A stretch of DNA of 38,498 bases, taken from assembly GCA_964513365.1 (NCBI GenBank), contig CAZEMH010000004.1, positions 1-38,498 on the forward strand. Direction: 5' to 3'. Source of the stretch: DAOVIY01 sp964513365 (GTDB lineage: Bacteria; Patescibacteriota; Minisyncoccia; UBA6257). Below are positions 1 to 8,681 of the stretch, one piece after another (position 1 is the stretch's first letter; each line of letters opens with the position of its first letter). The notes beneath the pieces are model-generated. The model did not search any database. It had not been told where the DNA came from and worked only from the letters and a program-made list of their open reading frames with translations. Position numbers and translations under genes: made by a program.

Positions 1-782
1 ATAATGTTCAATTAAATAACCAAGCTGCAATTGACTTAATTGAAAATACAACTAAATCCGTATCAGCTACTGCTGATATTTCTCATCCTACAGCATGTAA
101 TCTTATTACTAATGTGACAGCCAAAATTTATCGTTCAGGTGTTACTAATGGAAAAGATTGTACACCTAATGATAATAATTGTTATAGTGTTGCCTCTTGC
201 AGTGAAACTTCTTGTGATGGAACAGACGCAGTTTATACTTGTACAATTAATATGCAATTTCATACTGATCCGACTGATTCAGGATCAACTTGGGAATCTG
301 AATATTGGAGGGCTTGGATTGAAGCGACTGATGGAACGTTAACAGAATCAAATTATAGCCCAGTTGATGCGCCTGACGTCAATACTTTAAGTGCTTTGAA
401 TATAGATCCAACAACTATTAATTATGAAACAGTTAATCCTGATAATGTAAGTTCTGAAAAAATCATTGAAGTCCAAACTACCGGCAATGCGTCAGTTGAT
501 GTTAAACTGTCTGGCATTGATATGACTTGGAGCGGAAATACCATTTTAGTTGGGCAGCAAAAATACAGTACTAGTACTGGGTTTGATTGGGGAACAGAAG
601 GCACGGCTTTAGATGGAACACTTACTTGCCATGAATTATCTAGTGGAAAACCAACTGATAGTCCAACTAATGCCACAGAAAATATTTATTGGAAATTAAA
701 AGTGCCTACTGAAAAACCAGCAGGAGGACCATATACTGGTAGCAATACTTTTGAAGTAGCAACTGAAAGTTCTTGTCCATAG
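1..782 (+). CDS. Cys-rich Ig-like surface protein, 5'-truncated by window
   Basis: The frame is open from base 3, so this is the C-terminal part (about 259 residues) of a longer secreted protein; the first internal ATG near 114 is not a credible start. The visible part has many cysteines (for example in the stretch NCYSVASCSETSC), which suggests disulfide-stabilised extracellular domains. Its C-terminal half aligns by eye with the C-terminal half of the next gene: shared blocks are a CT-x3-Q-[FY]-H-x-DPT segment, a [TS]I-x-Y-x-TV-x-PDN-x-SSEK segment and a final YTG-x-N. The two are therefore tandem paralogues. No C-terminal membrane helix or LPXTG motif is visible, so the attachment mode is unknown. 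Proteins with such repeats are common in Parcubacteria and have no assigned function. Confidence 0.75.
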   Translation, partial: NVQLNNQAAIDLIENTTKSVSATADISHPTACNLITNVTAKIYRSGVTNGKDCTPNDNNCYSVASCSETSCDGTDAVYTCTINMQFHTDPTDSGSTWESEYWRAWIEATDGTLTESNYSPVDAPDVNTLSALNIDPTTINYETVNPDNVSSEKIIEVQTTGNASVDVKLSGIDMTWSGNTILVGQQKYSTSTGFDWGTEGTALDGTLTCHELSSGKPTDSPTNATENIYWKLKVPTEKPAGGPYTGSNTFEVATESSCP

Positions 783-843
783 CTGTTGACATTGTCTCTT
801 TTTTTACTTAAACTATATAAAGATACAATAAAAATAATCGAGT

Positions 844-872
844 TTAACTGCAATCTAATAGAAAAATATAAT
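844..872 (+). promoter_or_regulatory. Putative sigma-70 promoter for the 907 gene
   Basis: TTAACT (844-849), 17-bp spacer, TATAAT (867-872). The -10 is a perfect consensus and the -35 matches 4/6. The predicted start of transcription near 879 leaves a leader of about 28 nt before the ATG at 907. Confidence 0.5.
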
Positions 873-906
873 AAAATATTAATAAATAAAAATAAAATAA
901 AAATAT

Positions 907-2628
907 ATGACAAAAGTTGTAAAAAAATCTATTCCTTGGTTTTTAATTATAAGCTTAGTTCTTTCTACAGTTTTAATTTTTAACTTAAGGAATTTAAAAG
1001 TTGAAGCTGATTCAGCAACTACTTCAGTAAATGTAGGTAATACTGTGCCGGCTTTTACTGTTGATCCTTACGAAGATCCAGCTTCAGCCACTTCTACACC
1101 TACTGATGTAGGTGATAGTGTAACTTTTAAAGCAACAGCAACTGATGCTAATGGCGATGATTGGAAATTATTGATTTGTTCTAGTAATAGCGTTAGTGGA
1201 ATAAGTTGTGATGATACTACTTTTTGTACTTCTGATTTTGCCAGTTCTACTAGTCAAGCCACTTGCTCTTATACCGCTTTAGTCGGTGATAATGAAACCA
1301 GAGATTGGTATGGTTTTGCTTGTGATACAGTGGGCTGTTCAGCTGAGTCTCATAACGCAGGTGCTGATATTGGTCCTCCATTTCATGTAAATCATAGACC
1401 AGCATTTTCTGTCTTTGCAGATGACGGACCTAAAGGACCTAATACTACGATTACATGGACAACGACTGCTTCTGATCCTGATTCAGGAGGAGCAGATACT
1501 GTGAGTTTATATGTTTGTAAATCAGATGATTTTACAGGTTCTGCCTGCGGAGGTGGGGGAACTTGGTGTTCTGATACGGGTAAGTCCAGTGATCCAACTT
1601 GTAGCACTACCACTCCGAGACCAGATGGTGTTTACGAAGCTTATGGTTATATAGTTGATAACCATGGTTTTGTATCTACAGGTTCAGCGCAAGGAACTGA
1701 TTCTTCGCCAGAAGTTACTAATAGCGCTCCTACAATTACTGATTCTTCAATTAATTTATTAGATACTGATGGAAGTGGCAATTTAGAATTAATTAATGAA
1801 GAAGCTGAAACTGATAATTTTACAGTTACTTTTATAGTAAATGACGATAATAGTTGTATGACTACTTCTTCAGCTGATGAAATCGTTTCAGCTTTTATTA
1901 ATGTGAGGATGTCAGAAATAACTCAATCAGGGTGTGATGCAACGGGAGAATATGATGCTAATAATTGTTATCCAGATGATTATGCTTCTTGGAACCCTGC
2001 TTGTGCTGCTTCCTCAACAGTTGATGCTTGTAATGATAATACTGATACTACTGTTGGTTGGGCATGTACTTTCCCTTTGCAATATCATGCTGATCCAACA
2101 GTGGATGGAACACCAAAAGCAGCTTATAACTGGCTAGCAGCTGTTCAAGCCGAGGATGATGATGCGGCTAATACTGGTTTAGTAGATGGTACGGGTGTCA
2201 ACGAAATGGATAAATTTATGTCTTATGATTTAACTACTTCCACTATTTCTTATGGAACAGTTGCTCCTGATAATGATAGTTCAGAAAAAACAACGATTAT
2301 TGAGGCTACTGGTAATGTTGGGTTAGACGAGAGTCTTTCTGGTACTCAATTATGTAATGATTATCCAACTTGCGCAGGGGATGATGATATTGCTATTGCG
2401 CAACAACACTATAATCTAAGCCAAGGAGCAGGATGGGCAGCTGGGACGGAACTTACTGCAACTTCCACTGAATCGGAACTGGATTGTTCAAAAACAACAG
2501 TTACTGGAACTCCAGAAACGAAAAGTACTTATTGGTATTTGCGTGTACCTGCAGGTCAAGGTGTAGATACTTATACTGGTGAGAATACAATTGAAGGCAA
2601 AATTGATAATGAGGTTTACGGATCATAA
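907..2628 (+). CDS. Secreted Cys-rich protein with Ig/cadherin-like repeats
   Basis: 573 aa. Residues 1-35 have a basic start and a hydrophobic stretch (WFLIISLVLSTVLIF) that acts as a signal peptide or uncleaved anchor. Then come at least two tandem repeats of about 100 residues beginning near VGNTVPAFTVDP and VNHRPAFSVFADD, each with an A/S-TD-x-[DN] motif and paired cysteines, and a C-terminal module paralogous to the truncated gene upstream. The composition (D, T, S, G and even numbers of Cys) fits an exported, possibly calcium-binding, disulfide-bonded surface fibre. No catalytic motif is visible. The ATG has no SD but follows a good promoter. It could be an S-layer-like or adhesion protein; that role is inference. 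Confidence 0.8.
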   Translation: MTKVVKKSIPWFLIISLVLSTVLIFNLRNLKVEADSATTSVNVGNTVPAFTVDPYEDPASATSTPTDVGDSVTFKATATDANGDDWKLLICSSNSVSGISCDDTTFCTSDFASSTSQATCSYTALVGDNETRDWYGFACDTVGCSAESHNAGADIGPPFHVNHRPAFSVFADDGPKGPNTTITWTTTASDPDSGGADTVSLYVCKSDDFTGSACGGGGTWCSDTGKSSDPTCSTTTPRPDGVYEAYGYIVDNHGFVSTGSAQGTDSSPEVTNSAPTITDSSINLLDTDGSGNLELINEEAETDNFTVTFIVNDDNSCMTTSSADEIVSAFINVRMSEITQSGCDATGEYDANNCYPDDYASWNPACAASSTVDACNDNTDTTVGWACTFPLQYHADPTVDGTPKAAYNWLAAVQAEDDDAANTGLVDGTGVNEMDKFMSYDLTTSTISYGTVAPDNDSSEKTTIIEATGNVGLDESLSGTQLCNDYPTCAGDDDIAIAQQHYNLSQGAGWAAGTELTATSTESELDCSKTTVTGTPETKSTYWYLRVPAGQGVDTYTGENTIEGKIDNEVYGS

Positions 2629-2680
2629 TATTTCTGCGTGATAGCAAAGAAATTATTTTACATAGATAAGTAAAAAATTA

Positions 2681-3622
2681 ATGGCTTTTAAGAGAATAAT
2701 TTTATTTCTAGTTTTTTGTTCGTTATTTAGTTTTAGCTTGATTAATATTGCTCAAGCTGGTTTTGGTATTTCTCCACCCTATATCAAAAATGAAAATCTT
2801 AGCCAAGGATTGCATTATGAAAAGAAGATTACTTTAGTCAGGGGCGACCCAATTGAGGATTGGAAAGTGGAAATAATTGTGAATGTTCCTGGAGCTAATG
2901 ATTGGATATCAGTTGATAAAGGGAAAGAATTTATTATGCCAAAAGGAGCTCAGCAGGTTCCCATTGTTTTCAGTATTGATGTTCCAAAAAACGCTAAATT
3001 TGGAAGATATACAGGAAGTATCAGAGTAAAAACCGCGCCAGTAAAAGATCCAGAAGAAGGAACAATATCAATTCTTTTAGGAGGACAAATTGATGTTAAT
3101 TTAAATGTTCAAAAAGAAATTTTTGATTTTAATGTAAGGGGGGTGAAGGCCCCTGATTTAGAAGAGGGAGAAAAACGATGGATATTTTATTTTCCGGGAA
3201 TAATAAAATTCTCAATGCAAATTGAAAATCTTGGGAATATAAAAGCCGCTCCAAGTAAAGTGATTTTTGATATTTATGATGAAAAAGAAAAAGAACTTTT
3301 AGAAACGATTCAAACCACTAAGATGAATAAAATAAATCCATTTGAAATAGATTGGGTCATTGCTGAACTCAAAACTAAGTTAAAAGCTGGTAGTTATTAT
3401 GCTCAATATAAAATTTTCAAAAAAGACGAAATTGTTAACCAAGGGAAAATTCATCTAAGTATTTTATCTAAAGGAAGTATTGTTGATTATCAAAGAGCAA
3501 CAATTTTTGATATAGGACTAAAAGATAAATTAATTATTTTATTTGGAATTTTGGCTAGCATTGGGTTAGTGATTTTTGTCGTTTTGAAAATTACTAAGAT
3601 TTTGAAGAGAAAATATTCTTAA
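2681..3622 (+). CDS. Membrane-anchored Ig-like surface protein
   Basis: 313 aa with a clear signal peptide (residues 1-26, ending near INIAQA), a beta-rich ectodomain starting GFGISPPYIKNENL, and one C-terminal helix (about 283-305) followed by the basic tail KITKILKRKYS. The topology is therefore out-facing with a C-terminal membrane anchor. The segment around residues 40-120 resembles the DUF916-like/COG1470-type Ig folds that sit near Gram-positive cell-wall proteins. Function is unknown. It starts the run of anchored, dockerin and cohesin genes with short spacers (18 bp to the next gene), so it is probably co-transcribed and part of the same surface assembly. Confidence 0.75.
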   Translation: MAFKRIILFLVFCSLFSFSLINIAQAGFGISPPYIKNENLSQGLHYEKKITLVRGDPIEDWKVEIIVNVPGANDWISVDKGKEFIMPKGAQQVPIVFSIDVPKNAKFGRYTGSIRVKTAPVKDPEEGTISILLGGQIDVNLNVQKEIFDFNVRGVKAPDLEEGEKRWIFYFPGIIKFSMQIENLGNIKAAPSKVIFDIYDEKEKELLETIQTTKMNKINPFEIDWVIAELKTKLKAGSYYAQYKIFKKDEIVNQGKIHLSILSKGSIVDYQRATIFDIGLKDKLIILFGILASIGLVIFVVLKITKILKRKYS

Positions 3623-3640
3623 GAAAAGTATGTTAGTATT

Positions 3641-4573
3641 ATGTTCAAAAATTCAAATCATTTTGGAGTTTTTATTATTATTTTAATTCTTTTTGGATTT
3701 TTATTTCAATTTTTTTTATTTCCCAAAAAAACATATTCAGAAACGCTTTCAATTTCTGTACAAGTGCAAATAGTTACTACTACTACAACTACTACTTCTG
3801 TCGGAGGAAGCGGGGGTGGAGGAGGTGGATATACTCCTCCTTCAACAACGCAGGTAATTTTTACAGGAAAAGCATATCCTCAAAGTACGGTTACTTTATT
3901 AAAAGATGCCCAAATAATGGCAACAACAATTAGTGGCGCAGACGCTAATTTTCAAATAAGTTTAACAAATATTACGGCCGGTAGTTATATTTTCTCAGTT
4001 TATAGTGAAGATAATAAAGGTAATAGATCATCGCTTCTGACTTTTCCTTTAAGTGTTTCCAGTGGCGTTATCACGAATGTTACAGGTATTTTTATTTCTC
4101 CGACCATTGATGTTGATAAATCAGAGGTAAAAAAAGGGGAAATAATAAAAATATTTGGTCAAGCAATACCTGATTCTGATATTACAGTGATAATTAATTC
4201 CGACGAGGAACTTTATGGAAAAACAAAAGCGGACACAATAGGCGCTTATCTTTACAATTTAGATACTTTGGAATTGGAAATGGGAAATCATTTAGCAAAA
4301 TCAAGGTCAACACTTGAAGAAGAAATTAGTTCTTTATCAAAAACAGTAAGTTTTATAGTGGGAGCAAAAACAATATTAAAAGAACTGATAACAAAAATTA
4401 TTAAAGGCGATTTAAATAATGATAAAAGAGTAAGTCTAATTGATTTTTCTATTCTTGCTTATTGGTATAAAAGACCATTAACAACAGAAGCAAAAACTAA
4501 TATTGATTTAAACAATGATGGTAAAATAAATTTAGTGGATTTTAGTATTATGGCGTATTATTGGACAGGATAG
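3641..4573 (+). CDS. Dockerin type I-containing surface protein
   Basis: 310 aa. Residues 10-28 form a membrane helix or signal peptide. A Thr run followed by a Gly run (about 46-63) makes a flexible linker. Two Ig-like/carboxypeptidase-regulatory-like domains follow (about 70-145 and 150-240). The C-terminus is a dockerin with two EF-hand-like loops: D257-x-N259-x-D261...D268 and D289-x-N291-x-D293...D300, each followed by an F-S-[IL] helix. These are the usual calcium ligands of dockerin type I repeats. Known function: calcium-dependent docking onto a cohesin domain. Two cohesin genes follow immediately, so partner and ligand are adjacent. No glycoside hydrolase domain is present, so this is not a classical cellulosomal enzyme. 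Confidence 0.85.
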   Translation: MFKNSNHFGVFIIILILFGFLFQFFLFPKKTYSETLSISVQVQIVTTTTTTTSVGGSGGGGGGYTPPSTTQVIFTGKAYPQSTVTLLKDAQIMATTISGADANFQISLTNITAGSYIFSVYSEDNKGNRSSLLTFPLSVSSGVITNVTGIFISPTIDVDKSEVKKGEIIKIFGQAIPDSDITVIINSDEELYGKTKADTIGAYLYNLDTLELEMGNHLAKSRSTLEEEISSLSKTVSFIVGAKTILKELITKIIKGDLNNDKRVSLIDFSILAYWYKRPLTTEAKTNIDLNNDGKINLVDFSIMAYYWTG

Positions 4574-4591
4574 TTTAAAAGAGAAAGAAAT

Positions 4592-4621
4592 TTGGTATTA
4601 TATAAGAATATAAATTATAAT
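4592..4621 (+). promoter_or_regulatory. Putative promoter before the first cohesin gene
   Basis: TTGGTA (4592-4597), 18-bp spacer, TATAAT (4616-4621), in a 64-bp gap that is otherwise A/T only. It would start transcription near 4628, giving a leader of about 10 nt before ATG 4638. The surrounding AT-richness raises the chance of a random match. Confidence 0.35.
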
Positions 4622-4637
4622 TAATTATTATAAATTA

Positions 4638-5582
4638 ATGAATAAATACTGCAGCATTCTTTTACTTGGTATTTGTTTTTATTTCTTGCTGCCCATAAAT
4701 ACAATGGCGGCGGAGCTATATTTAGAAATTCCTAAAGACGAATACTCTATTCAGGAAACTTTTATTATAAATATCAGGATTAATGTTGGGCATAACGAAA
4801 ATATTAATGCTGTTGATGGTTATTTAAGATTTCCTAAAGATATTTTAAAAATAAAAGATTTTAGTACTGGGAATTCAATTCTTACTTTTGTTGAAGAGCC
4901 AAAAATTAATCAAGAAGAAGGTTTAATTTCATTTGTTGGAATTATTCCCGGAGGATATGGTGGGCTGATATCTGGAGATCCTGGACAAAGCAATCTTTTA
5001 GGGAAAATGATTTTTTACACTACTTCTACTGGTTCTGCTCAAGTTATTTTTCAAGATGGTTCTCAAGTTTTATTAAGTGATGGAAAAGGAACACCGGCTA
5101 AATTAGCTACTAAAGGAGTGGTTTTTAATATTAAAGAACTTGAACTTCCTACAGAGGGTCAGTCTTTAAAAAATGAATGGCAGGATGAGCTAGAAAAGGA
5201 TAAAATTCCCCCAGAAGATTTTAAACCGGAAATAGTTGAAATTAATGGCGAATATTATTTAGTTTTTTCTACGAAAGATAAAGGTTCAGGCGTTGACCAT
5301 TATGAAATTTTAGAAGAGGGCCCTGGTGTAGCTATGGGTAAATTGTTTTTGGGACAAAATTGGACCGAGAAAGAAAGCCCTTATTTATTAAAAGACCAAT
5401 CATTAAGCAGTAACATAAAGGTTAAAGTGGTAGATAAAGCAGGTAATGAGAAAATCATTGAATTACCAGTTACATATTCTTTGCCTTGGTATAAAAATTA
5501 CTTTATTTGGGTTATAATATTAGTATTATTGAGTTTTTTGAGTTTTCAATTATGGTATTATTTAAAAACAAAAGAATATTAG
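4638..5582 (+). CDS. Membrane-anchored cohesin-domain protein
   Basis: 314 aa. Signal peptide 1-25 (ending NTMAA). Cohesin-like beta-sandwich about 25-165, with the family-typical elements: an N-terminal LYLEIPKDEYSIQETF strand pair, INAVDGYLRFP, a central GLISFVGIIPGG, and a LLGKMIFYTTSTGSAQVIF block. A second beta domain follows (about 195-280; contains DKGSGVDHYEI, as in Ig-like bacterial repeats). A C-terminal helix (286-306) and a short tail LWYYLKTKEY anchor it with the cohesin outside. Cohesins bind dockerins through a beta-sheet face; the dockerin gene is 64 bp upstream. The last 31 nt overlap the start of the next gene. Confidence 0.82.
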   Translation: MNKYCSILLLGICFYFLLPINTMAAELYLEIPKDEYSIQETFIINIRINVGHNENINAVDGYLRFPKDILKIKDFSTGNSILTFVEEPKINQEEGLISFVGIIPGGYGGLISGDPGQSNLLGKMIFYTTSTGSAQVIFQDGSQVLLSDGKGTPAKLATKGVVFNIKELELPTEGQSLKNEWQDELEKDKIPPEDFKPEIVEINGEYYLVFSTKDKGSGVDHYEILEEGPGVAMGKLFLGQNWTEKESPYLLKDQSLSSNIKVKVVDKAGNEKIIELPVTYSLPWYKNYFIWVIILVLLSFLSFQLWYYLKTKEY

Positions 5583-7312
5583 TTTTATACGCTTTAGTGT
5601 TTGCGTTTGCATTATTTACTGTTAGCGTAAAATCAGCGCAAGCAGCTAATTTATATTTTTCACCTGCGTCTGGTTCTTATACAATTGGTCAAACGTTTGT
5701 GACATCAGTATACGTTTCAAGCACTAGTCAAGAAATTAATGCGGTTTCAGGAATTATTTCTTTTCCAAATGATAAATTAGAAGTTATCTCTTTATCAAAA
5801 AGTAATTCAATTGTTAACTTATGGGTTCAAGAGCCAAGTTTTTCCAATAGCGCAGGAATAGTAAATTTTGAAGGTGTTATTTTAAACCCTGGATTTATTG
5901 GAAGCAATGGAAAGATTCTTTCTATTACTTTTCGGGTAAAAAAAATTGGAGCAGTAAAACTTTTTATTACCCAAGGGTCAGTTTTAGCCAATGATGGATC
6001 TGGAACAGAGATACTCTCAAATCTTTTTGGAGCGAACTTTGATCTTTTAGCTAAAGTTATTTCGCCTACACCTTCAGAAACAAAGATTTCTAATTCAATA
6101 GATGGAACACCTATTGCTCCTGAAGTTTTTTCTTCTACTCATCCAGATCCAAATGAATGGTACCCATTTACTAGTGCTAAATTTTCCTGGAAGGTAGGCA
6201 AAGATATAAATGGTGTTCGCACCCTTATTAATAAAAATCCTAGATCATTACCTAATGTAACATATTTATCCCCACTTGATTTTAAAGAAGTTTCTGATTT
6301 AGAAGAAGGAATTTGGTATTTTCATATACGTTTTAGAAATAAACAGGGATGGGGAGATATTTCTCATTTTCCTGTTAGGATTGATAAAACTCCTCCAAAG
6401 CCATTTGCTATTAAAGTTGATAATGAAGGAGATGCCACGAACCCTCGTCCTTTACTTGTATTTGAGGCCATTGATTCTCTTTCTGGAATTGATAGATATG
6501 AAATTAAGATAAATCAAGAAGATTTATCTCCTCTTCTAATTGAGCTATCATCTAAAGATATTTCATCTGGCGCCTTTAGATTACCAGTGACTTCACCAGG
6601 CAAGCATTCAATTATAATAAGAGCTTTAGATAAAGCTGGAAATTACAGTTTGGCGATGACAGAAATAGACATAAAACCAATAGAAGCTCCGGTTATTACC
6701 GACTGTCCTAAGACATTATATCCAGGTAATCTATTAATTTTAAAAGGAAAATCTTTACCTAAAACAACAGTTAATATTTTTATTCGTAATGAAAGAAAAG
6801 AAATTATAACAGATGTGGCGACTAGTGATAAGAAAGGATACTGGGATCTTGCTTTAGCTAGAACCTTAGATAGAGGGATTTATGAAATATGGGCGCAAAC
6901 AACAGACTATAGAGGAGCTAAAAGTAATTATTCAAATAAATTACGAATTATAATTAGTCCTCCAATATTTGTTAGAATAGGTAATTTAGTAATTGATTAT
7001 TTGAGTGTTATCATTAGCCTTATAGCCCTTATTATATCTATGGCAATGATTTGGGTCTATGCTTGGAGAAAGATAAAATTACTCCAGAAAAGATTAAAGA
7101 AGGAGACGATTGAAGCAGAAGAAGCCTTGGCAGAAGCTTTTAATATATTAAGGAAGAAAACTAAAGACGAAATAGCCAAACTAGATGGGCAAGTTGGTTT
7201 ATCTAAAAAGGAAGAACAAATCAATAAAGAATTGAGAAAAGCTTTAAAAGTTTCAGAGAAATTAATTGCGAAGGAGATTAAAGACATAAAAAACGAGATA
7301 AACAATAGATAA
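5552..7312 (+). CDS. Cohesin protein with C-terminal membrane helix and cytoplasmic coiled coil
   Basis: 586 aa from ATG 5552. An earlier in-frame TTG (5507) would put acidic residues before the signal peptide and overlap the previous gene by 76 nt, so it is rejected. Signal peptide 1-31 (ending SVKSAQA), cohesin about 33-170 (LYFSPASGSYTIGQTF, INAVSGIISFP), then a linker and Ig/Fn3-like modules (HPDPNEWYPF...GIWYFHIRFRN; IDSLSGIDRYEI). A single membrane helix lies near 480-506. The last 80 residues are Glu/Lys/Ala-rich and predicted coiled coil, which should be cytoplasmic. It is a paralogue of the preceding cohesin gene with extra ectodomains and an internal tail that could link a surface complex to intracellular partners (inference). 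Confidence 0.82.
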   Translation: MVLFKNKRILVLYALVFAFALFTVSVKSAQAANLYFSPASGSYTIGQTFVTSVYVSSTSQEINAVSGIISFPNDKLEVISLSKSNSIVNLWVQEPSFSNSAGIVNFEGVILNPGFIGSNGKILSITFRVKKIGAVKLFITQGSVLANDGSGTEILSNLFGANFDLLAKVISPTPSETKISNSIDGTPIAPEVFSSTHPDPNEWYPFTSAKFSWKVGKDINGVRTLINKNPRSLPNVTYLSPLDFKEVSDLEEGIWYFHIRFRNKQGWGDISHFPVRIDKTPPKPFAIKVDNEGDATNPRPLLVFEAIDSLSGIDRYEIKINQEDLSPLLIELSSKDISSGAFRLPVTSPGKHSIIIRALDKAGNYSLAMTEIDIKPIEAPVITDCPKTLYPGNLLILKGKSLPKTTVNIFIRNERKEIITDVATSDKKGYWDLALARTLDRGIYEIWAQTTDYRGAKSNYSNKLRIIISPPIFVRIGNLVIDYLSVIISLIALIISMAMIWVYAWRKIKLLQKRLKKETIEAEEALAEAFNILRKKTKDEIAKLDGQVGLSKKEEQINKELRKALKVSEKLIAKEIKDIKNEINNR

Positions 7313-7359
7313 AAGTTGTATTAAATTAAAATTCTTGATAAGGTAAATAAGGAACAAGA

Positions 7360-8679
7360 ATGAATTACAAGAAATTATTAATTATTATAAGTATTTTTAT
7401 AGCCACCATTTTTCTGGCGGTTTTTGTTTATCCTGATGGATTAAAAAAAAGAGGAATTAAACTTCCTCATTTTTTTGATAAGCATTTCAATTTAGGATTG
7501 GATCTCTCTGGGGGAACACTTTTGCTTTACGAAGCTGATTTGAGTAATATTGAACCTTCTGATTATTCTTCGGCGATGAATGGTTTAAGGGATGTAATAG
7601 AAAGGCGTATAAATTATTCAGGTGTTAGGGAACCGCGTGTGCAAATCAATAAAAGCGGAGAAAAATGGCGTTTGATAGTGGAATTAGCTGGAATTAAAGA
7701 TATTCAGGAAGCAATTAAAATGATAGGGGAAACTCCTTATTTACAATTTAAAGAAGCTCGCACAGAAGAAGAAACTAAAGCCATATTAGAATTACAGGAA
7801 GAAGAATCAAAAAAAGAAGAGCCTGATTTAAGAATTATGCAGACTGATCCATATTTTAAACAAACTTCTTTAACTGGAAAATATTTAAAAAGAGCAGAAT
7901 TGGGATTTGACCGGAATTCTTTACCTATCATTAATCTTCAATTTAATAATGAAGGTACAAAGATTTTTGCTGAATTAACGAAGAAAAATATCGGACAACC
8001 ATTAGCAATTTATTTAGATGATTATCCAATTAGTGTTCCTGTAGTGCGGGAAGAAATTCCTTCAGGCAGAGCTCAGATTTCTGGAAAATTTACTTTACCA
8101 GAAGCAAAAGAATTAGTAATGAGATTAAATCAAGGCGCTTTGCCTGTTCCAATTAATTTAATTTCCCAACAATCTGTTGGCGCTGTTTTAGGAGAAGAAT
8201 CAATTCAGAAAATTGCCAAGGCAGCTCTTTTCGGATTTATTTTGGTGCTCATATTTATGATTGTGGTTTATCGTATTCCAGGATTTTTAGCTTCAATTTC
8301 TTTAATAATCTATGTTATTTTAAACTTGAGTATTTTTAAAGCATTGCCCGTAACTCTTACTTTGGCTGGTATTACTGGCTTTATTCTTTCTGTTGGAATG
8401 GCAGTTGACGCAAATATTTTAATTTTTGAACATGCTAAGGAGGAAATTAAAAAAAATAAACCAATGAGGATTTCAATGGAAGATGGTTTTCAAAGGTCAT
8501 GGCCTGCTATCCGAGATTCTAATATTGCTACAATAATTTCTGCTGTAATCCTTTATTATTTCACATCAAGCATGATAAGAGGATTTGCTTTCACTTTGGC
8601 CATAGGAGTTGGAGTAAGTTTAATCACAGCTTTGTATATTACAAGATTATTTTTACAAGTTTTAACAACAAATAAGTAG
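7360..8679 (+). CDS. secD: Protein translocase subunit SecD
   Basis: 439 aa. SecD pairs with SecF to use the proton-motive force in late steps of Sec export across the membrane. N-terminal helix about 7-25, the D1 signature LGLDLSGGTLLLYEAD, a shortened periplasmic P1 domain, then the D4-D6 region (GVAVDANIL-type motif seen here as GMAVDANILIFEHAKEEI) and five C-terminal helices. It is shorter than E. coli SecD (615 aa) but similar to other compact SecDs. A weak SD-like AAGGA lies 8 nt before the ATG. secF starts 2 nt after its stop. Its place right after five exported proteins fits their need for the Sec route. Confidence 0.95.
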   Translation: MNYKKLLIIISIFIATIFLAVFVYPDGLKKRGIKLPHFFDKHFNLGLDLSGGTLLLYEADLSNIEPSDYSSAMNGLRDVIERRINYSGVREPRVQINKSGEKWRLIVELAGIKDIQEAIKMIGETPYLQFKEARTEEETKAILELQEEESKKEEPDLRIMQTDPYFKQTSLTGKYLKRAELGFDRNSLPIINLQFNNEGTKIFAELTKKNIGQPLAIYLDDYPISVPVVREEIPSGRAQISGKFTLPEAKELVMRLNQGALPVPINLISQQSVGAVLGEESIQKIAKAALFGFILVLIFMIVVYRIPGFLASISLIIYVILNLSIFKALPVTLTLAGITGFILSVGMAVDANILIFEHAKEEIKKNKPMRISMEDGFQRSWPAIRDSNIATIISAVILYYFTSSMIRGFAFTLAIGVGVSLITALYITRLFLQVLTTNK

Positions 8680-8681
8680 AT

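Noticed and set aside
786..791. TTGACA just after the first gene
   Set aside because: No -10 hexamer at 15-19 bp spacing; the promoter at 844-872 is better.
2625..2657. A/T inverted repeat after the second Cys-rich gene, possible terminator
   Set aside because: Arms are imperfect and almost all A-T, with a weak T run.
5507..5551. TTG start extending the second cohesin gene
   Set aside because: Adds acidic residues before a clear signal peptide and increases overlap with the upstream gene; ATG 5552 fits.
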